DNA from: Strigamia acuminata
Taxonomy: Eukaryota; Arthropoda; Chilopoda; Geophilomorpha; Linotaeniidae
NCBI GenBank assembly: GCA_949358305.1
Contig: OX442314.1
Span: forward strand, 9,789,060-9,853,059
Reading direction: 5' to 3'
Length of the DNA: 64,000 bases
The notes beneath the pieces are model-generated. The model saw nothing but the letters and a program-made list of their open reading frames with translations, made no database searches and had not been told where the DNA came from. Below are positions 25,701-39,479 of the stretch, in pieces; within the stretch, counting starts at the first letter, position 1; each line of letters opens with the position of its first letter. The translations under genes were made by a program, and so were the position numbers.

Positions 25701-25977
25701 ACATACATAAAATTTCATTGATTTGAGCGTAAAAACCACAAATCCCGATCGTTTTGCGGGTGTTTTATGAATTTTTCAACTTAAACAAAAAAAGTAATTA
25801 TTTTTTGGGCTATTTACATCAATTTGAGGTTCAATTTGATTTTGGTCATTTTTATTCAAAAATTACATTTTTGCACCTGAAATCAGGGGCGGGTCTACAT
25901 AGGGGCTAATGGAGCTTGTACTTTGCATTACATGTTTATCTTTATTCATATTCTGTTTAAACTCTGTCCAAGAAAGA

Positions 25978-26614
25978 TTAACCACTATTTCTATTTACGT
26001 AGGCATTAGGACGTGTTGATGATCCATAAGCACAAAATTCATTTGCCCAGGTTGTTCTCCAAGTGAAACTTTGGCAATATTTGCCTCCCTCTTTGCAGCA
26101 TTTGTCATTTTTTTTTTCACAAGGTGCATTTTCTTCAAGACAAGTCCTGGAACAAAAACGATTATAATTAACACAAGATTTCTATTAGAGAAAGCAGACA
26201 CAAAGTGTAATGTGAAATGTGGGTTTGATGAATTTCTAGAATTGCACCAACAGTTTGTGATCTGGATCTTAGCTCACCAATTAGTGTTAGAAATTGGTTC
26301 TCACACCGGCATTACACATGTTAGGCCTATCACAAACTGTCAGTTTACTCAACTGCCTAATAGGTGGCAGTAATTGTTTGATAAAATGTACCTAGCTCTG
26401 TCTTGATCATCAACGTCGTTGAAATCAGTCTCAGTTTCTTCTGAAAAGAAAATTAGTCAGTTACATTGTGTGCTTGTAAGCTTAATTGGTCGAGGAAGTT
26501 GTAAAACAAGTAGGTTTTTGTTTGTTTACCTAATTCCGCCAGTGGTGTAGCCACGACGATCTGAGCAAGCACTAAGAAAGCACACACCATCAGAAGAATA
26601 AAACACTTGGCCAT
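25978..26614 (-). CDS. Knottin precursor gene, unit 4
   Basis: Exons 26614-26530, 26440-26392 and 26146-25978. Intact; it lies 1.7 kb from the hAT insertion in the same unit. Confidence 0.85.
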
Positions 26615-27726
26615 GATTTTTCTTATTGGGTCGCTGTAGAAAGCAAATGTATAATAGCAATTCAGACAATTGACCAATTTCTAGTTTCTTACAGGTTTTC
26701 AGGTTTGAATGATGTATTTTTCGAAATGGAGCGTGTTCGGATAAATTTCTTTTTGATTCTGTATTGCCATTCCAATGCGTTTAAGTAGGATCAGGGAGTA
26801 TCACACGTGATTGAATTTAGCCACTTGGAGCAAAGCGATTGTACTTAGAAGTTGAACTGTCTGGAGCAAAATTACAAAGCTGTCGCCCATTAAAAACAGA
26901 TTAGGAATTCACCAAATTATGTGTAATGAGATCTTCCTTATATAATATTAAAGAAATTTTTCAAACAGCAAAGGCAGAGTAAATTTTAAAATTTACTTGT
27001 TAAACGATTCATAAGTTTTTGAATTATTTTGTGTTTTTGGGTTTGTGTTTGTTATTGTTGTTTTAATGTGCATTCATTATATTAGTGGATTTGAAAAAAA
27101 AGCATAAAGCTTGGAATAATATTTCGAGTAAAATTACTCAATTTTTCTCGCATTTCATACAATTTAAATGCGAATTGTGTTTTCTCAGCTGATATCCACT
27201 AAATAAAATTAATAAAAAAATATAATCTCAGTTCCGTTGCAACTACACAGCTGCACTGGTTGAAATATGAACATTAGATCTACTCGAAAGGTCTTGAGCG
27301 ATCATCATTAAACAGTGATCAATGAGTGTGGCTCACATCAAGTGTGGCAACATCAAGAAGAAGATCTTTGGCAGCTTCTACGAATTATCGTCAGAGCTGC
27401 GTCCTGATTGCAGCCAATCAGGACAGAGGAATAAGCAAGTGTGAATAAAATATTTTGGAAATATAACTGAAATGTAAAATTTCCAAACTCGAAAGTTGTA
27501 ATTCCAAATTGTACACAACATCAAATTTCCAATGACTTTCCAACACTGAATGCAACCGTTTCCAAACTACTTTTCATAGCATGATATACCGGGTGGCCCA
27601 CATAAAAGCGGCCCGACAATACACAAGAAGGGTTACGAAGGGTGACTCAAAAAAATGTATTTACGCTCAAAATTAAATATACATTAATCATTAGCTGAGG
27701 GCAGTGTTGTTTAATTGATGTTTCTA

Positions 27727-27947
27727 TACTCAAAACAACTCCAAGGTTGATGTATTGTTGCCTGTTCACGTCTAACTGTGTACTGTGTTCTACTACGTGG
27801 AAAAGTAGTTCTGTACCTTTGACAATGTTGGTAATCGATCACATGTCTGGACTTTTTTTACAAATATGGTGTTATGAGCTACTTTTTGTGCCACTACACC
27901 AGTGATACGGCTCGGGAAATACATCAACCTTGGAGTTGTTTTGAGTA
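27727..27947. mobile_element. MITE copy, unit 4
   Basis: Same insertion as in unit 1, inherited with the unit. Confidence 0.9.
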
Positions 27948-28273
27948 TAGTGCAATTTTTTCCGCTCTTTCGTTTGGTGTTTAGTTTTTGACGATCCGAG
28001 CATTGGTTTCCGAGATAGTTGCAATTTTAATCAATTATTGTCCGAATTTCCCAAGTTTGATTCTGGTGCGGATGTAAGAATAGTGGCAAGACGAACAACA
28101 CCAAGTGAGAGAGATTTTTTTTTTAATAAATAAATTAAAATATTAATTATTTTCTAGTTCAGCGACGTGACAGCAGAAGCGCTCAAAGCGCATGGGAAAA
28201 GATTTTTTAAAAACAAAGTTTTTTTTAAAACTTTTCTTAAAATCTATACGAAAAAATCGATTGATCACAGCAC

Positions 28274-29752
28274 TAGGGATTGCAGTACCGGGCGGTTTTC
28301 ATGGTACCGGTATTCGGTACTGACATTTTTTTCCGGTACTATGTTCGGTTCCGGTACCAAATGAAAAATGAGCACCGGTATTGGGACCGGTACTACTACC
28401 AAAGCGGTACTGGCACCGGTATTGGTACCGGTTCTGGATAGTCAATCTATTTCTCAACAAAAATATTTATTTGTCATGTATAATTAGATAATACTGTACT
28501 GTACAGTTTTTAAGTGTTTATGACAGCCTTGAGTTGATCCACCACTTTTTTTTAGAGACGTTTTCTTTCCATCTCTTTCACAAACTTTACAAGTGGCTGA
28601 CTGACCGTCACTAGACTTTGTGAAATAGTTCCACACCTAATTTTTGTTTGTAGGAACTTCCGGATATTGTCTTAGTTCAGCCATTTGCCATTATTACTAT
28701 TTTCAAGTTAATTTAAAAAAAGAAACTGTTTCCAGGTGGAATGAGTATACAGGGTGTTTCGTTTAAGACTTCCCAGTCAATTTCCAGAATAAGTATATGC
28801 TTTTTTAAAAAACCAAGCAGACTATTCTGTAGCAAAGTACGGATGACGAATCCAATGGTGTAATCAAATTTCATGCCAGACATGCAACAATGGACTTTTT
28901 ATTTGCTAACTCGTTAGCTGGTTGAGATAGAGCAAAGTTTCCAATTACAAAGTTGTAGAGCACCATAAAATTAGTACAAGTACTATCCAACTTATCTTAG
29001 TCATCTTAAGTTAATTTTTTTCATTTTAAAATGAAAATAAAAACAGCCATTGTGTCAAAAATTAAATTCCTACTGCAAAAGTACTTAATTTCTTCAATAA
29101 ATGTATTCAAATTTGCACTATTATGCAAGTAAACAAGAAAAACCACTGTATTTTTTAATGCCTAAATTATTTAATTTTCTAAGAATAAAAATTTTCAATT
29201 TGCTGATTTGTTTTCCTTTCTTTAAAAAAAAACAGTTAACTTAAGGTGACTAAGATCAGTTGGATAGTACTAATTTTATGATTCTTTACAACTTTGTAAT
29301 TGGAAAGTTTGCTCTATCTCAATCAGCTAAGAGTTAGCAAATGAAAAGTGCATTGTTGCATGTCTGGCATGATATTTGATTACACCATTGGATTCGTCAT
29401 CCCTACTTTGCTATAGGATAGTCTGCTTGGTTTTTTAAAAAAGCATATACTTATTCTGGAAATTGACTGGGGAGTCTTAAAGAAACACCCTGTATAAAGA
29501 GTGAAATAAAATATGTCACCTCCTACATTATTAGAAATGCTGGTAGGAGGTGGCGGTGTGTTGCTTATGATGATGGAAAGTACCGGTTCCGGTTCCGGAG
29601 TGAGAGACGGTTCTGGTACCAAGAAAAGCTTACGGTACTAGTACCGGCTCTCGGTACCAACAGAAAAAAAACTTCGGTACCAAGACTGGTACTGAATCCC
29701 GGTACCAATACCGGTACTGGAACCGATACTGAAACCGGTACTGCAATCCCTA
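28274..29752. mobile_element. Non-autonomous hAT element in unit 4
   Basis: Terminal inverted repeats start TAGGGATTGCAGTACCGG on both sides. An 8-bp target duplication CACAGCAC lies at 28266-28273 and 29753-29760, and the other units carry the single uninterrupted CACAGCAC. Subterminal DNA is packed with GGTACCGG-type palindromic repeats on both ends, as in many hAT elements. No transposase frame is seen. The middle is occupied by another inverted-repeat element. Confidence 0.92.
28748..29494. mobile_element. Inverted-repeat (foldback) element nested in the hAT
   Basis: TACAGGGTG..CACCCTGTA ends with flanking TA. The arms are long: about 280 bases at each end are near-complementary (for example the AAGCATATAC and GTTAGCAAATG blocks occur on both sides in opposite orientation). 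Arm sequence resembles the transposon remnant at 57270-57527, whose end is also CACCCTGTATA. It has no coding capacity. Confidence 0.85.
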
Positions 29753-30087
29753 CACAGCACAGAGACAGAAAAACTACCAACCACCAATCGATCAACATAG
29801 GCCGAGACATCAGTATGCAGTCAAGGGACACACACTTCAATTCATGTTCAGGACGAGTCGACAAACACACACACACACACAAAAACCAAAGGGGCTTGAT
29901 TCTTCAACAGACCAAGACGGACAACACCATTTCAGGATTTCGAAATTTGCAGAATAAAAGCCAAGTGAGAGAGATTTTTTTTTTAATTGCAATAATAGAT
30001 TGTACGCTCAATTACGAGTTGTTTATTTTGTAATTTACAAATAAATTTGTAGTAGAACAAAATTTCAAACCAAAATTTGTCGTCATC

Positions 30088-30996
30088 ATGGAACAATCAC
30101 AATCCGATGAATCACATATAATTTCCATTTTTTTTAAATTAGCATTTTGGCCTTTTTGGTCCTTGAAGGATTTAATTTGGTAATATAATTTTTTTTTAAA
30201 AAACTCAAAATTTTTTTTAAAACTTTTTTTTTAAATTGATAGGAGAAAACCAACGACCACAGACAAATGTGAATTAATTCAACCTACAGTGTACTCCCAA
30301 GAAACCAGAATGTCAAACCGAGTCCACGATAACGACTCGTCCACGAGGGGAAATCGAACGGGCAGGGACGGCGACCAACGCCGACCCGACCCCACGAGCA
30401 CCTCAAACCGATCTTCCCAGAGCTGTCATCCTCGCTCACAAAAGAAAAAGGATTTCTTAACCAAGCCGCATGTCCACGAGCGGACGACAAGGAACAACAG
30501 AAAGGAAGCAGCAAGCAGAACTAACTCGCCATTAAGTGACCCCGAGTCTGAATTTGAGAATAATAAGCACAAGCCAAAGAAAAAAGCTCGAGACAGAGAC
30601 GCAACGCTCCTTTCACGTCCAAGTTACACCGAAGTAACGAGCGAGGTCGGCCACTTGACCAAGCTGTTAACGAAAGCGTCAGACGGTAGGACTGCACAGG
30701 AAGAGAATGTAACAAAAATAGTCTTTTCTTTTTCGGGAAGAATAAACTGCGACCAAAACAAAAATAAAACACTAGACGATGTACGAGTTTCTACACTGAC
30801 TCCACTACCAACCATGAATATTTGTGATGAACATGGACAAACAAATAAGGCAGGGCAAGCAATATTAGAACCAATGGAAAAAATTAGACAATTTGATGAA
30901 GGAAACAGTGCGAGAAATACAAACACCAGCCAAGCACGTCGACGTACGAACATCTCGAACACTGACACTTATTCAACCAGGTCTAGTTGGTTTTGA
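30088..30996 (+). CDS. Paralog B, unit 4 (2 residues shorter)
   Basis: Exons 30088-30179 and 30243-30996. A 6-bp deletion near 30463 removes two residues (Asn-Pro) in frame and leaves the gene open. Confidence 0.55.
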
Positions 30997-31491
30997 GTCA
31001 GGTCATCATCAATTATATTGTATTGATTATCTTCATTAATTTTTCTAATTTTTCATTGCTTTTTCTAATTTTTCATTGAATTTTCTAATTTTTCATTGCT
31101 TTTTCTAATTTTTCATTAATTTTTCTAATTTTTCATTGATTTTTCCGATGTTTCAGTGATTTTTCTTAGAAAGAAAATTACATTCCGGATGGTTGGACAA
31201 TAATAGTTACTCTCGGTTGGCTGATGCTCATAGGGCAAAACTAACACGAAAATATGTTGAAAGGTTTATTGCTTATTTTGAGTTATTTAATTTAGTTTTT
31301 TAGTGTTTCTATAAACAAAGCGATTTTAGGTTTATTTTCACATTATTTGCTTGCATTGATTTTTGTCACCATTTTTCACTGTATTTTTTGTGCAGTAAAT
31401 TTGAGGTTGAAGAATTTTTATCCATGTATCCGGATCCTGACGTGTGTAATATTTTTAGTTTATAAAATTTCAAACTATTAAAATTTCGAAA

Positions 31492-31844
31492 ATGGATCAA
31501 TCAGAGGAGAGAGATATTTTTTCAATTGTTTTTAGATTAGTCTTCTGGTTTATTTTGTGTTTGAAAGAGTTAATTTGGTAATATAAATTTTTTTTAAAAA
31601 CTTAAGGTTTTTTTTAAAACACTTTTTTAAAATTTATAGGAAAAAGCCGGTTGATGACAGCACAGAGACAGAGAAATTACCAACCAACGATCAAACATGG
31701 GTAGAGCCTGTAGCAGTATACAGTCAGGGAACTCGCATGTCAATTCAAATTCAAGACGGGTTTACAAACACGGATAGAAAAAAACCATATCACAAATACA
31801 ACGACCAACAAAAGAAAGTAAAAGAAACCAATTCGCAGATGTAA
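31492..31844 (+). CDS. Paralog C, unit 4 (Leu to Ser near C-terminus)
   Basis: Exons 31492-31577 and 31640-31844. TTG to TCG third codon from the end, shared with unit 5. Confidence 0.5.
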
Positions 31845-34800
31845 GCGCTGAAGCCCTCCATGCTCAGGAAAAAAGATTGGAAAACCAAGCGGATCGGCAA
31901 CCTAAAAATCGAAACCCATGGAATAAAAAAAGATAAAATCCTTTAATGACTGGTTTTCACTGGCAATTAAATTCTTTATTTGCATCCACAAGTATATTTG
32001 TATTTCATATTTTTGATTTATTTATCTTTTAAATTTGATAATTTTAAATTTAATAAATTTGATAATTTAAATTTCCCGGTATCCCACACGGCCAGTCCAG
32101 CATTGGGGTTTTGTATCAGATAGGCAATATTAGAACAAGTTATTAATATTGAACAAGAAATATGAATACAAATAGAAAGTCAAACGGAAGGTTAGCCCAA
32201 GAGGTTTTAAAGGAATGAAAATTATTGAAAGATTCTTTTTTTTCTGTCCATATATCGGGGGAATTGCTTTTTACCGTTAAAAGATTTTACAATTGGTACA
32301 AACACATGTCCCTAAACGGAATCATGTAGTTTTTTAACTTCATAAAACACTGCGATTGGCTGAAGTTATTACAAACAATATGAAGAAGTTAAAATTAAGA
32401 AATAATTTAACTTTATTGCAGTTGTCAAAGATGCCAGCTATTCTATGGCAACCCAACACAAGCAATCAGGAGAAATTGTGGAAATTGTTAAGAGAAAGAG
32501 ATAAAAGGATTCCAATAAGAGATAATAAAGAGTTGGATATTAATCAAACTCAACACACAAGAAACGAAAACAACTTTCCAATAGCAAAAAAATTTCTTGC
32601 ATGTGTTAATCTTTGAAGATTTTTGCAACTCTGGGAGAAAGTCATTTTGAAAAAAGTGAAAGCTTCTCAAAGGTTTGCAAATATTTTAGTTTAACACTAG
32701 AACGGCTAGACTGGTTAAAATAGAATGCCCGGCACAGCTGTAGCAATAAACCTAATGGGTTTCTAATAGTGTTTTTGATGCTTTACATCATAAATCAGCA
32801 AACGTGGCATTTTTCTTTAAGAAAAATAGAAAAAGCATGCATGTTATTACGTGCACAATACGTTTTGGCGTCAAGAAAAAGGTCATCCAGAAAAAGGTGA
32901 TTCCAATTATTAGAGCAAGAACCTTAAAGAAAATTTTAAGAAAGGAAATAAGACGGTTAGGTTTCAGATTTGGCAAATTTGGCAAATAAGGATCATCAAA
33001 CTCCTCATTACTTAAACGAGAGGAGGATGAAAGCATCAAGCAGAAGCAACTGGATATACTATCTCAAATCAATAGAGAAATTGATGATAAATAAAAATTC
33101 ATGACAAATTAGTAAATGCTACACTATGTGCAGGCTTACAATACCAGCATTATGCCAACCAGAGCTCTTTTAACTCTGCAAATTTCTAGCTGTCATTTGC
33201 TTGGCAATAGATGCATTATAAAACAAAGTTACCGGTATGTCAAGTCCAGTGAGATTAATTGATGATACCATAATGCAAGTTATTACTTTGCAATTGCTTT
33301 TGTATCAGAAAGGCAATAGTAGAACAAGTTATTAATATTGAACAAGAAATATAAATACAAACAGAAAGACAGTCGGAAGGTTAGCCCAAGAAGTTTTAAA
33401 GGAATGAAGATTGTGGAAAGATTGTTTTTTTCCGTCTACGTATTTTACAATTGGCACAAACATAAGAGACTGCTATTGCCTGAAATTATCACAAACAATA
33501 TGAAGAAGTTGAAATTAAGAAATAATTTAACTTCATTGCAGTTGCCAAAGATGCTAGCTATTCTATGGCAACCCAACACAAGCACAGTCAGGAAAAGTTG
33601 TGGAAATAGTCAAGAGAAAGAGATAAAAGGATTCCAATAAGACAATAAAAAATTGGATGTTAGCCAAACTCAACACAGGAAACGAAAACAACTTTCCTCC
33701 ATGCTGTTTTCCAACAGCAAAAAAACTTTCTTGCATTTCGTGCAAATCGTGATATTTCGCCATAATGTAGCATGGGATACTTCAAACCCAGACTGGAACG
33801 CCATCATTTGGATGAACTAAGTTTTTAACAAATGATATTAAATTCTGTTCAAAAAATATATATTTGGTTCTGCTGCATAAGAGTTTCATTCCAATTCGAA
33901 TCAAGATTAGGCTTAAAATGGAATCAAATCAAACAAAACAATTTTTTTTTCAAACCAAACTTTGAAAAACCACCAAAAAGCTCCAAAATGCACATCAAAT
34001 AATATTCTTGCCAAATAAATACTCAACCGCCACGTAACTGAAGAAATACAGAAGTAAATACATTTTGAACTAGGCCTATAGCAGGCCTAAAATGGCACCA
34101 AACAATAGCAAAGGAACATATGTTAGAAAATAATAAATGGATCATTTTACAAACTTACTGAGAAATTTGCGGAAATATTATGTTAATCTCATGTTTACGA
34201 AACCAATCAACCTTTTGGAAATCAAACCCGAATTAAATACCGTGAAAAACGAACGAACACAGAATGTCGAACAGCAAAATATTGCTATTCACCTCACCTC
34301 ATGCTGATCGAGACGAAATTGCGTGACAGATTATTGTTTAGCTTCTCGTATTGTCACAGTCCATGGACTGTGGTATTGTTGATAGCATCGTCATAAAATC
34401 TCATTAAAACGACCAAAACAATTTTAATTTAAGTTTTTCAATTTTTCAATTTTATTTTAAGTTTTCCAATTTAAATTTTACAAAATAAAAATTAAAACTT
34501 CGAATTCAAATTTCATTTTTGTGGTGGCGGTTCAGGGTCACCAATCTGTGAATTAAATTTTAATTTGTAGATGGCGCATCAGGGCCATCATAGTCGTCTG
34601 CCCATGCGCAGAAAAGAAAACAATCCGACGACTACGGAGATTTGTTGGGGCCATCGTATCTTTTTCCTGCATCGTGGAGACCTCAAAAAGCACGTTGAGT
34701 TTGTTTCTTGCTGAACTTTAAAATGTCATCAGGTTCGGTTCATTGTCCATTACCAAGGTAGGAAATTGTTATGATCAGTTTGAATACGTTGCATTCAATT

Positions 34801-35099
34801 TGATCTCGCAGTTAATTGCTAAACATACATAAAATTTCATTGATTTGAGCGTAAAAACCACAAATCCCGATCGTTTTGCGGGTGTTTTATGAATTTTTCA
34901 ACTTAAACAAAAAAAGTAATTATTTTTTGGGCTATTTACATCAATTTGAGGTTCAATTTGATTTTGGTCATTTTTATTCAAAAATTACATTTTTGCACCT
35001 GAAATCAGGGGCGGGTCTACATAGGGGCTAATGGAGCTTGTACTTTGCATTACATGTTTATCTTTATTCATATTCTGTTTAAACTCTGTCCAAGAAAGA

Positions 35100-35736
35100 T
35101 TAACCACTATTTCTATTTACGTAGGCATTAGGACGTGTTGATGATCCATAAGCACAAAATTCATTTGCCCAGGTTGTTCTCCAAGTGAAACTTTGGCAAT
35201 ATTTGCCTCCCTCTTTGCAGCATTTGTCATTTTTTTTTTCACAAGGTGCATTTTCTTCAAGACAAGTCCTGGAACAAAAACGATTATAATTAACACAAGA
35301 TTTCTATTAGAGAAAGCAGACACAAAGTGTAATGTGAAATGTGGGTTTGATGAATTTCTAGAATTGCACCAACAGTTTGTGATCTGGATCTTAGCTCACC
35401 AATTAGTGTTAGAAATTGGTTCTCACACCGGCATTACACATGTTAGGCCTATCACAAACTGTCAGTTTACTCAACTGCCTAATAGGTGGCAGTAATTGTT
35501 TGATAAAATGTACCTAGCTCTGTCTTGATCATCAACGTCGTTGAAATCAGTCTCAGTTTCTTCTGAAAAGAAAATTAGTCAGTTACATTGTGTGCTTGTA
35601 AGCTTAATTGGTCGAGGAAGTTGTAAAACAAGTAGGTTTTTGTTTGTTTACCTAATTCCGCCAGTGGTGTAGCCACGACGATCTGAGCAAGCACTAAGAA
35701 AGCACACACCATCAGAAGAATAAAACACTTGGCCAT
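35100..35736 (-). CDS. Knottin precursor gene, unit 5
   Basis: Exons 35736-35652, 35562-35514 and 35268-35100. Intact and apparently identical to unit 1. Confidence 0.85.
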
Positions 35737-36848
35737 GATTTTTCTTATTGGGTCGCTGTAGAAAGCAAATGTATAATAGCAATTCAGACAATTGACCAAT
35801 TTCTAGTTTCTTACAGGTTTTCAGGTTTGAATGATGTATTTTTCGAAATGGAGCGTGTTCGGATAAATTTCTTTTTGATTCTGTATTGCCATTCCAATGC
35901 GTTTAAGTAGGATCAGGGAGTATCACACGTGATTGAATTTAGCCACTTGGAGCAAAGCGATTGTACTTAGAAGTTGAACTGTCTGGAGCAAAATTACAAA
36001 GCTGTCGCCCATTAAAAACAGATTAGGAATTCACCAAATTATGTGTAATGAGATCTTCCTTATATAATATTAAAGAAATTTTTCAAACAGCAAAGGCAGA
36101 GTAAATTTTAAAATTTACTTGTTAAACGATTCATAAGTTTTTGAATTATTTTGTGTTTTTGGGTTTGTGTTTGTTATTGTTGTTTTAATGTGCATTCATT
36201 ATATTAGTGGATTTGAAAAAAAAGCATAAAGCTTGGAATAATATTTCGAGTAAAATTACTCAATTTTTCTCGCATTTCATACAATTTAAATGCGAATTGT
36301 GTTTTCTCAGCTGATATCCACTAAATAAAATTAATAAAAAAATATAATCTCAGTTCCGTTGCAACTACACAGCTGCACTGGTTGAAATATGAACATTAGA
36401 TCTACTCGAAAGGTCTTGAGCGATCATCATTAAACAGTGATCAATGAGTGTGGCTCACATCAAGTGTGGCAACATCAAGAAGAAGATCTTTGGCAGCTTC
36501 TACGAATTATCGTCAGAGCTGCGTCCTGATTGCAGCCAATCAGGACAGAGGAATAAGCAAGTGTGAATAAAATATTTTGGAAATATAACTGAAATGTAAA
36601 ATTTCCAAACTCGAAAGTTGTAATTCCAAATTGTACACAACATCAAATTTCCAATGACTTTCCAACACTGAATGCAACCGTTTCCAAACTACTTTTCATA
36701 GCATGATATACCGGGTGGCCCACATAAAAGCGGCCCGACAATACACAAGAAGGGTTACGAAGGGTGACTCAAAAAAATGTATTTACGCTCAAAATTAAAT
36801 ATACATTAATCATTAGCTGAGGGCAGTGTTGTTTAATTGATGTTTCTA

Positions 36849-37069
36849 TACTCAAAACAACTCCAAGGTTGATGTATTGTTGCCTGTTCACGTCTAACTG
36901 TGTACTGTGTTCTACTACGTGGAAAAGTAGTTCTGTACCTTTGACAATGTTGGTAATCGATCACATGTCTGGACTTTTTTTACAAATATGGTGTTATGAG
37001 CTACTTTTTGTGCCACTACACCAGTGATACGGCTCGGGAAATACATCAACCTTGGAGTTGTTTTGAGTA
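36849..37069. mobile_element. MITE copy, unit 5
   Basis: Same insertion as in unit 1, inherited with the unit. Confidence 0.9.
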
Positions 37070-37279
37070 TAGTGCAATTTTTTCCGCTCTTTCGTTTGGT
37101 GTTTAGTTTTTGACGATCCGAGCATTGGTTTCCGAGATAGTTGCAATTTTAATCAATTATTGTCCGAATTTCCCAAGTTTGATTCTGGTGCGGATGTAAG
37201 AATAGTGGCAAGACGAACAACACCAAGTGAGAGAGATTTTTTTTTTAATAAATAAATTAAAATATTAATTATTTTCTAG

Positions 37280-37592
37280 TTCAGCGACGTGACAGCAGAA
37301 GCGCTCAAAGCGCATGGGAAAAGATTTTTTAAAAACAAAGTTTTTTTTAAAACTTTTCTTAAAATCTATACGAAAAAATCGATTGATCACAGCACAGAGA
37401 CAGAAAAACTACCAACCACCAATCGATCAACATAGGCCGAGACATCAGTATGCAGTCAAGGGACACACACTTCAATTCATGTTCAGGACGAGTCGACAAA
37501 CACACACACACACACAAAAACCAAAGGGGCTTGATTCTTCAACAGACCAAGACGGACAACACCATTTCAGGATTTCGAAATTTGCAGAATAA
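37280..37592 (+). pseudogene. Paralog A, unit 5
   Basis: Same lesions as the unit 1 copy. Confidence 0.55.
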
Positions 37593-37722
37593 AAGCCAAG
37601 TGAGAGAGATTTTTTTTTTAATTGCAATAATAGATTGTACGCTCAATTACGAGTTGTTTATTTTGTAATTTACAAATAAATTTGTAGTAGAACAAAATTT
37701 CAAACCAAAATTTGTCGTCATC

Positions 37723-38631
37723 ATGGAACAATCACAATCCGATGAATCACATATAATTTCCATTTTTTTTAAATTAGCATTTTGGCCTTTTTGGTCCTTG
37801 AAGGATTTAATTTGGTAATATAATTTTTTTTTAAAAAACTCAAAATTTTTTTTAAAACTTTTTTTTTAAATTGATAGGAGAAAACCAACGACCACAGACA
37901 AATGTGAATTAATTCAACCTACAGTGTACTCCCAAGAAACCAGAATGTCAAACCGAGTCCACGATAACGACTCGTCCACGAGGGGAAATCGAACGGGCAG
38001 GGACGGCGACCAACGCCGACCCGACCCCACGAGCACCTCAAACCGATCTTCCCAGAGCTGTCATCCTCGCTCACAAAAGAAAAAGGATTTCTTAACCAAG
38101 CCGCATGTCCACGAGCGGACGACAAGGAACAACAGAAAGGAAGCAGCAAGCAGAACTAACTCGCCATTAAGTGACCCCGAGTCTGAATTTGAGAATAATA
38201 AGCACAAGCCAAAGAAAAAAGCTCGAGACAGAGACGCAACGCTCCTTTCACGTCCAAGTTACACCGAAGTAACGAGCGAGGTCGGCCACTTGACCAAGCT
38301 GTTAACGAAAGCGTCAGACGGTAGGACTGCACAGGAAGAGAATGTAACAAAAATAGTCTTTTCTTTTTCGGGAAGAATAAACTGCGACCAAAACAAAAAT
38401 AAAACACTAGACGATGTACGAGTTTCTACACTGACTCCACTACCAACCATGAATATTTGTGATGAACATGGACAAACAAATAAGGCAGGGCAAGCAATAT
38501 TAGAACCAATGGAAAAAATTAGACAATTTGATGAAGGAAACAGTGCGAGAAATACAAACACCAGCCAAGCACGTCGACGTACGAACATCTCGAACACTGA
38601 CACTTATTCAACCAGGTCTAGTTGGTTTTGA
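37723..38631 (+). CDS. Paralog B, unit 5 (2 residues shorter)
   Basis: Exons 37723-37814 and 37878-38631. Same 6-bp in-frame deletion as unit 4. Confidence 0.55.
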
Positions 38632-39126
38632 GTCAGGTCATCATCAATTATATTGTATTGATTATCTTCATTAATTTTTCTAATTTTTCATTGCTTTTTC
38701 TAATTTTTCATTGAATTTTCTAATTTTTCATTGCTTTTTCTAATTTTTCATTAATTTTTCTAATTTTTCATTGATTTTTCCGATGTTTCAGTGATTTTTC
38801 TTAGAAAGAAAATTACATTCCGGATGGTTGGACAATAATAGTTACTCTCGGTTGGCTGATGCTCATAGGGCAAAACTAACACGAAAATATGTTGAAAGGT
38901 TTATTGCTTATTTTGAGTTATTTAATTTAGTTTTTTAGTGTTTCTATAAACAAAGCGATTTTAGGTTTATTTTCACATTATTTGCTTGCATTGATTTTTG
39001 TCACCATTTTTCACTGTATTTTTTGTGCAGTAAATTTGAGGTTGAAGAATTTTTATCCATGTATCCGGATCCTGACGTGTGTAATATTTTTAGTTTATAA
39101 AATTTCAAACTATTAAAATTTCGAAA

Positions 39127-39479
39127 ATGGATCAATCAGAGGAGAGAGATATTTTTTCAATTGTTTTTAGATTAGTCTTCTGGTTTATTTTGTGTTTGAA
39201 AGAGTTAATTTGGTAATATAAATTTTTTTTAAAAACTTAAGGTTTTTTTTAAAACACTTTTTTAAAATTTATAGGAAAAAGCCGGTTGATGACAGCACAG
39301 AGACAGAGAAATTACCAACCAACGATCAAACATGGGTAGAGCCTGTAGCAGTATACAGTCAGGGAACTCGCATGTCAATTCAAATTCAAGACGGGTTTAC
39401 AAACACGGATAGAAAAAAACCATATCACAAATACAACGACCAACAAAAGAAAGTAAAAGAAACCAATTCGCAGATGTAA
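39127..39479 (+). CDS. Paralog C, unit 5 (Leu to Ser near C-terminus)
   Basis: Exons 39127-39212 and 39275-39479, same substitution as unit 4. Confidence 0.5.

Larger units (their letters stand above)
28158..29957 (+). pseudogene. Paralog A, unit 4, split by hAT insertion
   Basis: As in unit 1, but a 1479-bp hAT element is inserted after the CACAGCAC target (28266-28273), which is repeated at 29753-29760. Confidence 0.6.
22924..32045. repeat. Array unit 4, interrupted by a hAT element
   Basis: Longer than the others because a 1479-bp hAT element (28274-29752) with an 8-bp target duplication sits inside copy A. Shares with unit 5 a 6-bp in-frame deletion in copy B (near 30463), an AAGTC-to-AGGTC change just after B, and TTTGCAG to TTCGCAG near the end of copy C. 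Confidence 0.95.
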
